Of a stretch of 64,000 nt of DNA, positions 17,187 through 24,888 are shown piece after piece. Origin of the DNA: Burkholderiaceae bacterium (GTDB lineage: Bacteria > Pseudomonadota > Gammaproteobacteria > Burkholderiales > Burkholderiaceae_C); the NCBI GenBank assembly GCA_030695205.1, contig JAUYTN010000042.1, positions 186,001 to 250,000 of the forward strand, given 5' to 3'. Numbering within the stretch: the stretch's first letter is position 1; each line of letters starts with the position of its first letter. The translations under genes were made by a program, and so were the position numbers. The notes under the pieces were generated by a model. That model was not told the origin of the DNA. It searched no databases and saw only the letters and a program-made list of their open reading frames with translations.

Positions 17187-17435
17187 ATGTCCATGGTCAT
17201 CCCCATGGCCAGCCGCCGCGCTGTGCCGACCACCCCCGCCCCAACCACCAACGAGCTGCACCTGATCCAGTTGCACGCCCAAGCCTGCAACGGCCTGCAT
17301 GCCGCGTTGCACCACTTGCGTGACCCGCAAGCCACAGAGGCCACCATGTGGGCTCAGGCCATCGCCCGCACCCAGCGGGCACTGACCGCGATGAAGCGGG
17401 CCAGCGCAGATTTGCGTCAAGTGGTGGGGGGCTGA
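17187..17435 (+). CDS. Hypothetical protein, first gene behind the antisense-RNA leader
   Basis: An 82-residue protein of unknown function. It has an N-terminal Pro/Ala-rich stretch, then a predicted helical part (NELHLIQLHAQACNGLHAAL onward), with no recognised motif. A good AGGAG site lies 8 nt before the ATG; in-frame upstream codons fall in the RNA leader and were rejected. It begins a run of four tightly packed small genes. In P4-like satellites this position carries small regulatory or anti-host genes, but nothing in the sequence shows a role. Confidence 0.7.
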   Translation: MSMVIPMASRRAVPTTPAPTTNELHLIQLHAQACNGLHAALHHLRDPQATEATMWAQAIARTQRALTAMKRASADLRQVVGG

Positions 17436-17438
17436 GCC

Positions 17439-17810
17439 ATGCGTTTTGAACACAGCATGCGCGGCCAGACCGTGACCATCAACTACGGCACCACACCGCA
17501 AGGCCCGTTCATTTGGGTTGACTTGGAGGATGGAAGCCCGGCACTTGATCTGACGCCAGAAGAGCAAACGGAAACATGCCGCCTGGCCAAACAACACGAC
17601 GCACAGCAACAACAGGCGATAGGTTCTGACCAGGTGGTCACGCCTTTGGTTGCTGAGTTCGTTCATTTTGTGCTGCGTCAGGTGCGGCACCTGCCCGAGT
17701 CCGAGCGTGCCGACAAGCTGCGGGCGGTTGCAGATGCCCTGCGGGAGGAGTCGCCCAACATGAAGGAGCGAGTCGCAGACTTGCTGTTTCCGCAAGGGGG
17801 TGCAGCATGA
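17439..17810 (+). CDS. Hypothetical protein of the integrative element
   Basis: A 123-residue protein, not recognised. The N-terminal third looks beta-rich (residues 1-35), the middle is Gln-rich and polar, and the C-terminal half is a charged helix (LPESERADKLRAVADALREE). It starts 3 bp after the previous stop and overlaps the next gene by 4 nt (ATGA), so it is co-translated with its neighbours. Confidence 0.7.
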   Translation: MRFEHSMRGQTVTINYGTTPQGPFIWVDLEDGSPALDLTPEEQTETCRLAKQHDAQQQQAIGSDQVVTPLVAEFVHFVLRQVRHLPESERADKLRAVADALREESPNMKERVADLLFPQGGAA

Positions 17811-18094
17811 GCACAAAGCCCACTTTCGAGATCGAACTTGAACTTCATGTTTACCCGGTGCTGCACCTGGCACGCATGGCTGTTGTGCTGGAAAGGATGC
17901 TGGCAGATATTGATGTTGCTCGGAGGATTCACCCTGAACTTGATGAGAGGCTGAAGAGCCATGGATGTATTACAGACTACGGCTGTGACATAGCCGATCA
18001 GGTTGATACGGCCATGCTGGGCGCTGTTGATTTGCTGAAGGCCCACCAGGATGGCCCCGTTTTTGTGGTGGCTCCTAAAGGTGGTGCGGCATGA
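17807..18094 (+). CDS. Hypothetical protein of the integrative element
   Basis: A 95-residue acidic protein without a recognised domain; residues 20-45 (HLARMAVVLERMLADIDVAR) look like an amphipathic helix. Both ends overlap neighbours by 4 nt (ATGA), which supports it being a real translated gene. Confidence 0.7.
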   Translation: MSTKPTFEIELELHVYPVLHLARMAVVLERMLADIDVARRIHPELDERLKSHGCITDYGCDIADQVDTAMLGAVDLLKAHQDGPVFVVAPKGGAA

Positions 18095-18318
18095 GCGATC
18101 AATCAGACCCCGTCTGGTCACTTGCTGAGCAACTGGCGAATAGGCTGCAAGTGATCGAAATCCTGACCAGCCTTTTTCCGCGCCTCAACCTGGGTGCGGA
18201 GTTGGAGGCGTGCGAAATCAGCGCCCTGATGAACCACCTGAACGAGCTGGTTTCAGATGCCCACCGAGAGGCATTGGCCATCATGAAGCGCGATAGAGAC
18301 CGGTGCCACCACCGTTGA
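18091..18318 (+). CDS. Hypothetical protein of the integrative element
   Basis: A 75-residue, mainly helical acidic protein ending in a basic tail (KRDRDRCHHR). Not recognised. It overlaps the preceding gene by 4 nt and is the last of the small-gene run; a tandem repeat starts right after it. Confidence 0.68.
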   Translation: MSDQSDPVWSLAEQLANRLQVIEILTSLFPRLNLGAELEACEISALMNHLNELVSDAHREALAIMKRDRDRCHHR

Positions 18319-18346
18319 AAAAGTTGTGCAAGGTTTGCCTTCCTTT

Positions 18347-18524
18347 GCACACCTCGCCCGCTTCAATGCCCCTGTGACCTGCGCAGACGTTCGCAGCCGT
18401 TCACGGAGCATTGAAAAGCGAGATTTCAGACCACCTGAAAAGGTTGTCTCAGTTTTGCTGTAAATGGCACACCTCGCCCGCTTCAATACCCCTGTGACCT
18501 GCATAGACGTTCGCAGCCGTTCAC
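18347..18524. repeat. Tandem repeat with 120-bp period between the small genes and alpA
   Basis: Two copies of a 58-bp core, 18347-18404 and 18467-18524, differ at only three positions; weaker similarity extends about 35 bp upstream of each. The core holds GCACACCTCGCCCGCTTCAA and, later, GACGTTCGCAGCCGTTCAC. The repeat fills the non-coding gap before alpA. Regulator-binding or origin function is possible. A minus-strand open frame across it is an artefact of the repeat. Confidence 0.8.
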
Positions 18525-18554
18525 AGAACGCCAAAAAGGCAGAAAGGGTTTTTT

Positions 18555-18776
18555 ATGCAACCGACAGAGCACACGGACATTGATCCGTTGTTATCCGAGA
18601 AGCTGGTGATGCACATCACCGGCAAAAAACGCACATCCATTCATATGGCAATGAAGGCGGGTGACTTCCCCTTGCCCATCAAAACGGGCAAGCGAGCCGT
18701 GGCCTGGAAAACCAGCGCCATCAAGCAATGGATCGACTCCCGCCCCGTTGCTGCGCGTGGTGGCTGCAATGCCTGA
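18555..18776 (+). CDS. alpA: AlpA-family phage regulatory protein (helix-turn-helix)
   Basis: A 73-residue protein with the AlpA/MerR-like fold: LSEKLVMHITGKKRTSIHMAM for the helix-turn-helix, then DFPLPIKTGKRAVAWKTSAI and KQWIDSR, the standard recognition wing. AlpA proteins activate transcription of satellite or prophage operons (P4 Vis, PICI AlpA). An AAAGGG site lies a few nt before the ATG. It follows the tandem repeat, which may contain its binding sites, and probably controls the primase-capsid genes downstream. Confidence 0.88.
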   Translation: MQPTEHTDIDPLLSEKLVMHITGKKRTSIHMAMKAGDFPLPIKTGKRAVAWKTSAIKQWIDSRPVAARGGCNA

Positions 18777-19062
18777 AACCCCAAGAAAAAAGCCGCTGGG
18801 TGTTGACGCACCTGCAGCGGCTTGGAGAACCAATATGCAAGACAAGACTGTACAGAAAACGCCTGACATTTACAAGCCATCCAGCAAAGAGCGCCAAACA
18901 CTGGGGGCCGAATTTGCCCTTTTTGGCCTTGAGCTGACCCGGTCCATTCGTGCTGATGATGGAGTCATCACGTACATGGTGCGGCGACACGCCGCCGCGC
19001 GCTTCTTTTCGTGTTGGAGTGACATCTTGGCCTACCGTGCCAGCCTGGGGGGTAAGCCATGA
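18769..19062 (+). CDS. Hypothetical protein between alpA and the primase
   Basis: A 97-residue protein with a central segment GAEFALFGLELTRSIRADDG and a C-terminal HAAARFFSCWSDILAY; no known domain recognised. The start at 18769 overlaps the alpA stop by 8 nt; an internal ATG at 18835 is an alternative. The stop overlaps the primase-like start by 4 nt. Position and overlap suggest a replication or regulatory accessory. Confidence 0.62.
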   Translation: MPETPRKKPLGVDAPAAAWRTNMQDKTVQKTPDIYKPSSKERQTLGAEFALFGLELTRSIRADDGVITYMVRRHAAARFFSCWSDILAYRASLGGKP

Positions 19063-19883
19063 ACACCTTGCATGATGCAATGGCCGCCGTGGGCCTTACC
19101 CCGCACACCCCACCGCCGCCTGTGGCTGACGGCAAGTTACAGCGCTTTCGGGTCGCGGGCGACAAGGCGGGCAGCAAAAACGGCTGGGTGATTGAACACA
19201 CGCACCCCGTGCGCATGGCGGTGTTCGGTAGTTGGAAAACCGGCGAGCAACACACCTGGCGCGAAGCCAGTATCACCCCCACCACACCAGCGCAACGGGC
19301 CGAGATTCAGCACCAGTTGGCAGAGGCCAAGCGCAAGCGTGATGCCGAGCTGTTCGAGGTGCAATGCCAGGCGCAAGACAAGGCCGCGAAACTTTGGAAA
19401 CGTGCCCGGCCTGCCGACAACCACATGCCGTACCTGGTGCGCAAGCGTGTAGGGGCATACGGCATCCGCCGCCTGAATCACATGCTGCTGATACCTGCCC
19501 GCGACGTCAATGGCGTGCTGCGAACCCTCCAGTTCATCGGGCCTGATGGCTCCAAACGATTCCTGACCGGTGGTCGCATTGCGGGCTGCTACTGCGCCAT
19601 TGGGCAGCCCGTTGACAGTCTGCTGGTGGCTGAGGGGTACGCCACTGGAGCGACACTTTTTGCGGCGACTGGTCGAGCGGTGGCCGTGTGCTTTTCGGCG
19701 GGAAATATGCTGGCCGTGGCGCGCGATTTGCGGGCGAAGTTTCCTGACTTGCGCATGATCATGTGTGCAGATGATGACTTTGCCACCCCTGGCAACCCTG
19801 GACTGACCGCCGCCAACAAAGCCGCACAGGCCGTGGGTGGCGTGGTGGCCGTGCCCCGCTTCGAGGGGGTGCGCCATGCTTGA
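19059..19883 (+). CDS. Toprim-domain primase-like protein
   Basis: A 274-residue protein. The N-terminal part is like the DUF7146/P4 alpha N-terminal region. The Toprim domain covers about 185-265, with the acidic motifs LLVAEGYATGATL (Glu) and MIMCADDDFA (Asp-rich), typical of primases and topoisomerases. It probably primes replication of the excised element together with the DUF3987 protein encoded next to it. No zinc-finger motif is visible. It overlaps both neighbours (4 nt before, 8 nt after). Confidence 0.82.
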   Translation: MNTLHDAMAAVGLTPHTPPPPVADGKLQRFRVAGDKAGSKNGWVIEHTHPVRMAVFGSWKTGEQHTWREASITPTTPAQRAEIQHQLAEAKRKRDAELFEVQCQAQDKAAKLWKRARPADNHMPYLVRKRVGAYGIRRLNHMLLIPARDVNGVLRTLQFIGPDGSKRFLTGGRIAGCYCAIGQPVDSLLVAEGYATGATLFAATGRAVAVCFSAGNMLAVARDLRAKFPDLRMIMCADDDFATPGNPGLTAANKAAQAVGGVVAVPRFEGVRHA

Positions 19884-21498
19884 GGCCCTATCGAACTCAG
19901 GATTCAGCGAGCCGCTGACCGACTTCAACGACGTGGCCGCCATCGGTGGCTTTGAGGCTGTTCGCCACCAGGTGGAGGCCGCTGATGCCGCCTTTGACCA
20001 GGAGCCGGAGCCGGAGCGCAAACCACCTGGACAGACGGAGCCAGAATGGCCCGAACCCATGGTGCCCGGTGTGTTGCGCACGCCTGACATTCCCGCCGCC
20101 ATCCTGCCCGGTGCCTGGGGCGACATGGTGGCAGCGGTGGCCAGGAGCACCCAAACCCCCAAAGCAATCAGCGTGCTGTGCGCCTTGGGTGTGCTGGGCA
20201 CACTACTACAGCGGCGGTTCGAGGTGGACTGTGGCACGCACACCGAGCCGTTGCCCATATGGGGGGCGTCTGTCTCGCCATCTGGCACACGCAAAACGGC
20301 TGTTGCTGGTGCGTTTCAGCGCCCATTGCTGGACTGGGAGAAGCGCCGAGCCGATGCCATGAGGCGCGAGATTGCCCGCAACAGCGCTGTTCGTGATACC
20401 TCTCTGAAGCGCATCGAGTCATTGAAGCTGCAGGCTGGCAAGGCCAAGCCCGAGGACCTGGAAGCCATCCGAAACGACATCGAAAACGAGCTGCTCAACA
20501 TGCCCGATGAGGTGCGTGCGCCGATGCTGTTTGTTGAGGATGTGACACCTGAAACCATGCAAAAGCTTCTGGCTGAGCAGGGCGGGCGCATGGGCGTGCT
20601 GAGCGACGAGCCGGGCCTGTTCCGCATCCTTGGCGGGCTGTACAGCGGTGGCGGTGGTGCCAGCCTTGAGGTGTTCCTGAAGGGCCATGCGGGCTCTTCA
20701 CTGAAGGTGCACCGCGCTGCACGCTCGGTGTTTGTGGACCGGCCAGCCGTCAGCATGAGCTTGATGGTGCAGCCTGACCTGATGGCCGACCTGGCGGGTT
20801 CCAACCAGTTCAGGGCATCCGGCCTGATGGCGCGGTTTCTGTGGGCCGTGCCCGTCACCAACGTGGGAAAGCGCGACGTCTATGAGCGCTACCGCATACC
20901 CAACGAGGTGCGCGACGCCTACAACGCCGCCGTGCTGTCCATGCTGGAGGGCTACCCACCCGAGCCGGGCGAGCCTGACAAGCCCATGACCCTGCGCCTG
21001 GATGACTGCGCCGAGGAACTGTGGCTGGACTTCAGCCAGGAGATTGAGGACCAACAGGGCGAGGGCGGGCCGCTTGATGGAATACGCGACTGGACCAGCA
21101 AGCTGCCCGGTTCGGTGGCGCGGGTGGCTGCGCTGCTGGAGTTGGCAGCGGGTGGCCTGGGGCGCGACACCGTGCGCGTAGATGCCATGCACCAGGCCAT
21201 CACGTTGGCCCGGCTGCTGATACCCCACACCAAGGCCGCCTTCAACCTGCTGGGGGCCGATGCGCTGGAGTCTGACGCCATCGCCGTGCTGAAGTGGGTG
21301 CGCGGCAACGGGCTGGAGGAGTTCACCCAGCGCGAGGCGCAGAAGGGCATGGAAGCGCGGTTTAGGTCCGTGGACAAGCTGAAACGCGCCATCGACAAAC
21401 TGAAGGATATGGACTGTGTGCGGGTCACCAAGCGTCGCAACAAGGGCACGAACAAACCAACTGTGGTGGTTGAGGTGAACCCGGCCATATTGTCGTGA
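19876..21498 (+). CDS. DUF3987 (YfjI-like) protein, putative replication helicase/primase partner
   Basis: A 540-residue protein of the DUF3987 family, found in prophages and satellites beside Toprim primases. The family features include SVLCALGVLGTLLQRRFEVD near residue 100, WGASVSPSGTRKTAVAGAF (P-loop-like SPSGTRKT near 137-144) and SDEPGLFRILGG near 240. The P-loop-like site suggests an ATPase, probably a helicase acting with the Toprim protein. The internal ATG at 19876 is taken as start because the longer frame lies inside the primase gene. An inverted-repeat region follows. Confidence 0.8.
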   Translation: MLEALSNSGFSEPLTDFNDVAAIGGFEAVRHQVEAADAAFDQEPEPERKPPGQTEPEWPEPMVPGVLRTPDIPAAILPGAWGDMVAAVARSTQTPKAISVLCALGVLGTLLQRRFEVDCGTHTEPLPIWGASVSPSGTRKTAVAGAFQRPLLDWEKRRADAMRREIARNSAVRDTSLKRIESLKLQAGKAKPEDLEAIRNDIENELLNMPDEVRAPMLFVEDVTPETMQKLLAEQGGRMGVLSDEPGLFRILGGLYSGGGGASLEVFLKGHAGSSLKVHRAARSVFVDRPAVSMSLMVQPDLMADLAGSNQFRASGLMARFLWAVPVTNVGKRDVYERYRIPNEVRDAYNAAVLSMLEGYPPEPGEPDKPMTLRLDDCAEELWLDFSQEIEDQQGEGGPLDGIRDWTSKLPGSVARVAALLELAAGGLGRDTVRVDAMHQAITLARLLIPHTKAAFNLLGADALESDAIAVLKWVRGNGLEEFTQREAQKGMEARFRSVDKLKRAIDKLKDMDCVRVTKRRNKGTNKPTVVVEVNPAILS

Positions 21499-21570
21499 AT
21501 TTCCTATTGTCGTAAGAAGTGAATTAGACCTTTTATTTATTTATATCAATGACTTACATCAGCAAACATC

Positions 21571-21699
21571 TACCCCTATCGACAATAGACAATAAGGACA
21601 ATAAGAACCGATGCGGGTACTTTTTGTCCGGCAGTGGTTGTTCTGAAGTCGGTGGCTTGCGTTGCTTATTGTCTTTATTGTCGACTGTCGATAGGGGTA
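21571..21699. repeat. 35-bp imperfect inverted repeat with TATTGTC motifs (possible origin or operator)
   Basis: Arms at 21571-21605 and 21665-21699 match at 32 of 35 positions as reverse complements, with a 59-bp spacer. Each arm holds ATTGTC-type units in series, and two more TATTGTCGT units occur just upstream (around 21487 and 21504). The 379-bp gap 21499-21877 otherwise contains no credible gene. Iterons and long inverted repeats next to replication genes are common at origins; a regulator-binding region is the other option. Confidence 0.7.
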
Positions 21700-21877
21700 A
21701 GAGTGTGTGGCGCTGGTGTGCCAGCGGCTGCGCACTTGGTGTGCTGGCTCCCGTCATTGGGTCCTTCTGGGCCGCTGCCAGCGCGGGTAATTCGAACCGC
21801 GTGTTCGGACTGTTGCCCGTGTTGCCTAAGGGGGTTAAGTTAAGTTTCATGCCTGATGTATGGGGAGGTGCAGTCTG

Positions 21878-22369
21878 ATGGCCACAAACCCAACCTGGTG
21901 GCACCACCAGGAGCCCATCATTGACCCGTTGCAGGCCCTGCGCGTGGCAGCCGAATGCCTGGAGTCTGGCCAGCCCGTGCCCCTGCCCGAAGGCCGTTTG
22001 GTGGCAAAAGCCCTGCGCCAATACCTGGACGGCAAAAAAGACATCACCGCAAACCTGGGCCTGCGCCCCCGTGCCGGTGGCCGCCACGAAGACCCGCTCG
22101 TTCTGGAGCGCACCCACGAACGTAACCAGCACATCCGCGCCGCCTACGACAGCCACCCTGGGCAGACCCAGACCGCCAAAGCTGAAGGCGTGGCCCAACT
22201 TCTGCACGCCCCTGAACTACCCCAGCAAATCACCGAGGCTGACGTGTTTGCCTACGTCCTGAAGCTGCGCCGCGACTTTGGTAGCGACCTGCCCACATCG
22301 GCCCGCCAAGTGCTTCGCATTGCCCAAGGCGACACCCTGGCCGCCAAACGAAAAACCGGCAAGCCCTGA
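21878..22369 (+). CDS. Hypothetical protein of the integrative element
   Basis: A 163-residue protein, not recognised. It has a Pro/Gln-rich start, a segment GLRPRAGGRHEDPLVLERTH and a C-terminal helical, basic part (VLKLRRDFGSDLP). A GGAGG site lies about 10 nt before the ATG. Because it opens the capsid-side gene group, a packaging or head-associated role can be imagined but is not shown by the sequence; no terminase motif is visible. Confidence 0.65.
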   Translation: MATNPTWWHHQEPIIDPLQALRVAAECLESGQPVPLPEGRLVAKALRQYLDGKKDITANLGLRPRAGGRHEDPLVLERTHERNQHIRAAYDSHPGQTQTAKAEGVAQLLHAPELPQQITEADVFAYVLKLRRDFGSDLPTSARQVLRIAQGDTLAAKRKTGKP

Positions 22370-22440
22370 CGCCATCGGCTGGGATTCTGTCAATGGGCCG
22401 GTGCGCCGCACCATCGGTTCATCAACAGGAGCCCACCCAC

Positions 22441-22692
22441 ATGCAAACCCCCTTCCTTCATATTGACGACGCTGGCGCGTCCATCCTGCACCAGCCCCCA
22501 GCGGGTATTGAGCGCCCCGACATTCAACCTGGCAGCCCCCTGCGCGTGGCGGTCTATCACGATCTGACCATCGAGCTGCGCGGACCAGGCTCAGTCACGA
22601 AAACCCAACTGACACCCGATGCAGTGTGTGGGCTGATCGGCCTGCTGAATTTCGTCCTGCGCGACCACCTTCACTACAAAAAGGTGCACTGA
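22441..22692 (+). CDS. Small hypothetical protein directly upstream of the capsid gene
   Basis: An 83-residue protein, unrecognised; a short beta-rich start and a C-terminal helix (CGLIGLLNFVLRDHLHY). AGGAG lies upstream of the ATG. Its stop shares one base with the start of the protease-capsid gene (TGATG), so the two are translationally coupled. A scaffold-like or head-assembly role is possible by position only. Confidence 0.65.
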   Translation: MQTPFLHIDDAGASILHQPPAGIERPDIQPGSPLRVAVYHDLTIELRGPGSVTKTQLTPDAVCGLIGLLNFVLRDHLHYKKVH

Positions 22693-24386
22693 TGTCAACC
22701 CTGCACCGAACCATCCAGTTCGACCGGGTTGATCCCGTCACTGCTCCCGATGCGCTCATCCCCGCCACCATTGCCACCGCCACGCCAGTGATGCGCCACG
22801 GCGTGGGCGAGGTGCTGGACTGCACCGCTTCGGGCGTTGACCTGGCACGCGCGCCCCTGCCGCTCATCGTTGCCCACGAATCCAACCGCCTGGCCGTTGG
22901 CCTGGTTGAACAGATCCGCGCCATGGGTGACCGCGTGGTGGGCATGGTGCGCTTTGCCACCAGCCCCGAAGCCCAACAAATCCGCGCCGACGTGCTGGCC
23001 GGCATTCACCAAGGCCTGTCCGTCGGCTACCGCCATCTGGACGAAGGCACGCCCGTTCAAGGCGGTGTGGCCTACCGCTGGCAACCCCACGAAGTCAGCA
23101 TCGTTCCTGTTCCCGCTGACCCCCAATCTGGTTTTTTCCGCAATCTTTCTGGAGCCTCCACCATGCCCACCACCATGATTAAAGGCAGCGATGCTGCCGC
23201 CATTCTCAAACTGTGCCGCGAGCGCGGCATTGAAACCCACGCCGATGACCTGTTGGAGCGCGGCTTGACCCTTGACCAGGCCAAGGCCGAAATTCTCAAC
23301 ATCCTGGCCAACCATGACCAACGCTCTGGCGGTCACCTGAACGTTCGCCCGCACACCTCTACCGACAGCGCCCGCGAACGTGACCTGATCATCAACTCAC
23401 TGGCTGCCCGCATGGGGGCCAACGTGACAGGCGAAGTGATCCGCTCCGAGGACTGCGTATCGCTGGCCGTTCGTTCACTGCAACTGGCGGGTCAGTCCGT
23501 CAGCCGCCACGACAACCGTGATGCCATCATTCGCCGCTCCCTGACAACGGGCGATTTCCCGCACCTGCTGGGGGCTGCCGTGGGCCGTGTGCTTCACCAG
23601 GCATACACGGATTCGCCCGCAGCCCTGAAGACCGTTTCACGCAAAGCCAACTTGCCCAATTTCCGTGATCGGCGCGTTGTGCGCATGGGAAGTGCGCCAT
23701 CTCTGGAAAAAGTCAACGAACATGGTGAGTTTCGATATGGTGCCGTAACGGATGCATCCAACACCTGGAAGCTGACCACATATGGACGCATCGTCAACCT
23801 GACCCGTCAGGCGATGGTGAATGACGATCTGGGCGGGTTCTCTGACCTGATCACCAAGTTCGGACAAGCAGCCTCACGCCGTGAAGCCGACGAGCTGGTA
23901 TCGGTGCTGACCGTCAGCCCAGAGGTTGACGGCGCCCCCCTGTTCCATGCCGACCGTTCGAGCCTGATCACCGATGCGCTGTCGGTTGCTGGCCTGGCCG
24001 CTGCCGTGAACAAGCTGCGCATGCAAAAAGAGCTTGACGGCGGGTTTGTGCTTCAGTCGCCCGGAGCCATCGTGGTGCCCGCTGCGCTGGAAATGACAGC
24101 CCTGCAACTGGTGGCCGCATTCACGCCAGCGCAAGCGAGTGCAGTGCAGCCATTTCAGTTGGGCGTGGTGGTTGAACCCCGCTTGGACGCGATCAGCACC
24201 ACCGACTGGTATTTGGTGGCCACCAATCAAAGCGCGTTCGAGCATGGTTACCTTGACGGTGCCGAGGGCGTGCAAATCGAACAAGAGCAAGGTTTCGAGG
24301 TTGACGGACTGTCCATCAAAGCCCGCCTCGACTTCGGTTGCGGCTGGGGCTCGCCAGTTGGCTGGGTCAAAGCCGACGTGACCTGA
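22692..24386 (+). CDS. Prohead protease / major capsid protein fusion
   Basis: A 564-residue protein in two parts. Residues 1-155 match the HK97-type prohead protease: LPLIVAHESNRLAVGLVEQI (His), QGLSVGYRHLDEG (Ser in GLSVGY) and HEVSIVPVPADPQS (acid). Residues about 230-564 resemble a Mu gpT/HK97-like major head protein, with FGQAASRREADELVSVL, PLFHADR and GAIVVPAALEMTALQLV. The linker (160-230) would act as the scaffold or delta domain removed during maturation. The protein could form a capsid shell by itself. It is the only structural gene of the element. Confidence 0.85.
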   Translation: MSTLHRTIQFDRVDPVTAPDALIPATIATATPVMRHGVGEVLDCTASGVDLARAPLPLIVAHESNRLAVGLVEQIRAMGDRVVGMVRFATSPEAQQIRADVLAGIHQGLSVGYRHLDEGTPVQGGVAYRWQPHEVSIVPVPADPQSGFFRNLSGASTMPTTMIKGSDAAAILKLCRERGIETHADDLLERGLTLDQAKAEILNILANHDQRSGGHLNVRPHTSTDSARERDLIINSLAARMGANVTGEVIRSEDCVSLAVRSLQLAGQSVSRHDNRDAIIRRSLTTGDFPHLLGAAVGRVLHQAYTDSPAALKTVSRKANLPNFRDRRVVRMGSAPSLEKVNEHGEFRYGAVTDASNTWKLTTYGRIVNLTRQAMVNDDLGGFSDLITKFGQAASRREADELVSVLTVSPEVDGAPLFHADRSSLITDALSVAGLAAAVNKLRMQKELDGGFVLQSPGAIVVPAALEMTALQLVAAFTPAQASAVQPFQLGVVVEPRLDAISTTDWYLVATNQSAFEHGYLDGAEGVQIEQEQGFEVDGLSIKARLDFGCGWGSPVGWVKADVT

Positions 24387-24690
24387 TGTAAAGAGCACGG
24401 GACGCAAGCCGAGGTGGAATTCGGTTTGCAGTGTTTGAGGGCGAGACGGATTCCATAGCCCCAAACTCCCAACCCATGGAGTTCACCGCCAGCCCCGCGC
24501 GTTGTGGCATGTGGGCAACCAAGGTGGCGGACGTGTCAACCTTTCGTGACGCTGTGATCCTTGGACCCAATTTCAGGCAGCTGCAATAGGCCGCACCTGG
24601 TACCCCTGGCTGTGGTTTTTTTGTGGTGGCCACAGCGGTTGTGCAACGTGTGGCGGGGGTGGCACCCTGACCACGACCGAGCCGCCCGAC
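24387..24690. other. 304-bp non-coding stretch after the capsid gene
   Basis: No credible open frame. It contains a 7-bp inverted repeat (GCTGTGG 24609-24615 with CCACAGC 24630-24636) around a T-rich loop. A packaging site (cos or pac) of the element could lie here, but nothing recognisable marks it. Confidence 0.5.
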
Positions 24691-24716
24691 AAAAGCCCCC
24701 GCTGTGGGGCTTTTTT
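24691..24716 (+). terminator. Terminator after the capsid gene
   Basis: AAAAGCCCC, loop CGCTGT, GGGGCTTTT with further T. A strong hairpin, also T-tailed on the other strand, so probably bidirectional. It closes the satellite operon. Confidence 0.85.
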
Positions 24717-24775
24717 CTTGCCTGTTGAAGTGACGTGGAGAACGAGGTGGTGAATCGCTATGCTGGAAAACCAAC

Positions 24776-24795
24776 CCGTAACCAAACCGTAACCA
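24776..24795 (+). repeat. 20-bp repeat near the right end (candidate integrase arm site)
   Basis: CCGTAACCAAACCGTAACCA, identical to 15377-15396 and in the same orientation, 47 bp inside attR. Confidence 0.65.
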
Positions 24796-24796
24796 T

Positions 24797-24831
24797 GAAA
24801 AAAGCCCGCTATCTTTTAAATAGTGGGCTTT
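24797..24831 (-). terminator. Terminator for the CAU tRNA, carried by the element
   Basis: AAAGCCCGCTAT pairs with ATAGTGGGCTTT (12 bp, one G-U pair) around CTTTTAA; the minus strand then reads a T-run. It lies just 3' of the tRNA but inside the element, so the element supplies the tRNA with a terminator as well as with its 3' end. Confidence 0.8.
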
Positions 24832-24842
24832 CCTTTGCTGTA

Positions 24843-24888
24843 TTGGTAGGGCGTGAGTGACTTGAACACTCGACCAAAGGATTATGAG
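24843..24888. repeat. attR: 46-bp direct repeat forming the 3' part of the CAU tRNA
   Basis: Perfect copy of 15200-15245. Here it is joined to the host tRNA 5' half (24889-24920), so the functional tRNA is rebuilt with element-derived 3' sequence. Confidence 0.95.

Larger units (their letters stand above)
15246..24888. mobile_element. 9.6-kb integrative element, phage-satellite-like, inserted in a tRNA gene
   Basis: Bounded by perfect 46-bp att repeats. Contents in order: tyrosine integrase, C4/CI-like antisense-RNA leader, four small unknown genes, tandem repeats, AlpA-type activator, unknown gene, Toprim primase-like protein, DUF3987 protein, inverted-repeat region, two unknown genes and a prohead protease-capsid fusion. 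No portal, terminase, tail, holin or lysin gene is present. Integrase, AlpA, primase and antisense-RNA immunity are typical of P4-like and PICI-like satellites. The single structural gene suggests a satellite that makes its own capsid shell; a decayed prophage is the alternative. All genes read in the same direction. Confidence 0.85.

Noticed and set aside
18347..18524. Short CRISPR array
   Set aside because: Only two copies with a 120-bp period and 58-bp cores; no third unit, no cas genes, and spacing is too long for a CRISPR repeat-spacer unit.
18253..18534. Minus-strand open frame of 93 codons across the tandem repeat
   Set aside because: Its internal protein repeat simply mirrors the DNA repeat; no start signal, and it opposes all other genes of the element.
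21549..21878. Plus-strand open frame of 109 codons in the inverted-repeat gap
   Set aside because: It reads straight through both inverted-repeat arms, lacks a ribosome binding site and has a composition unlike its neighbours.
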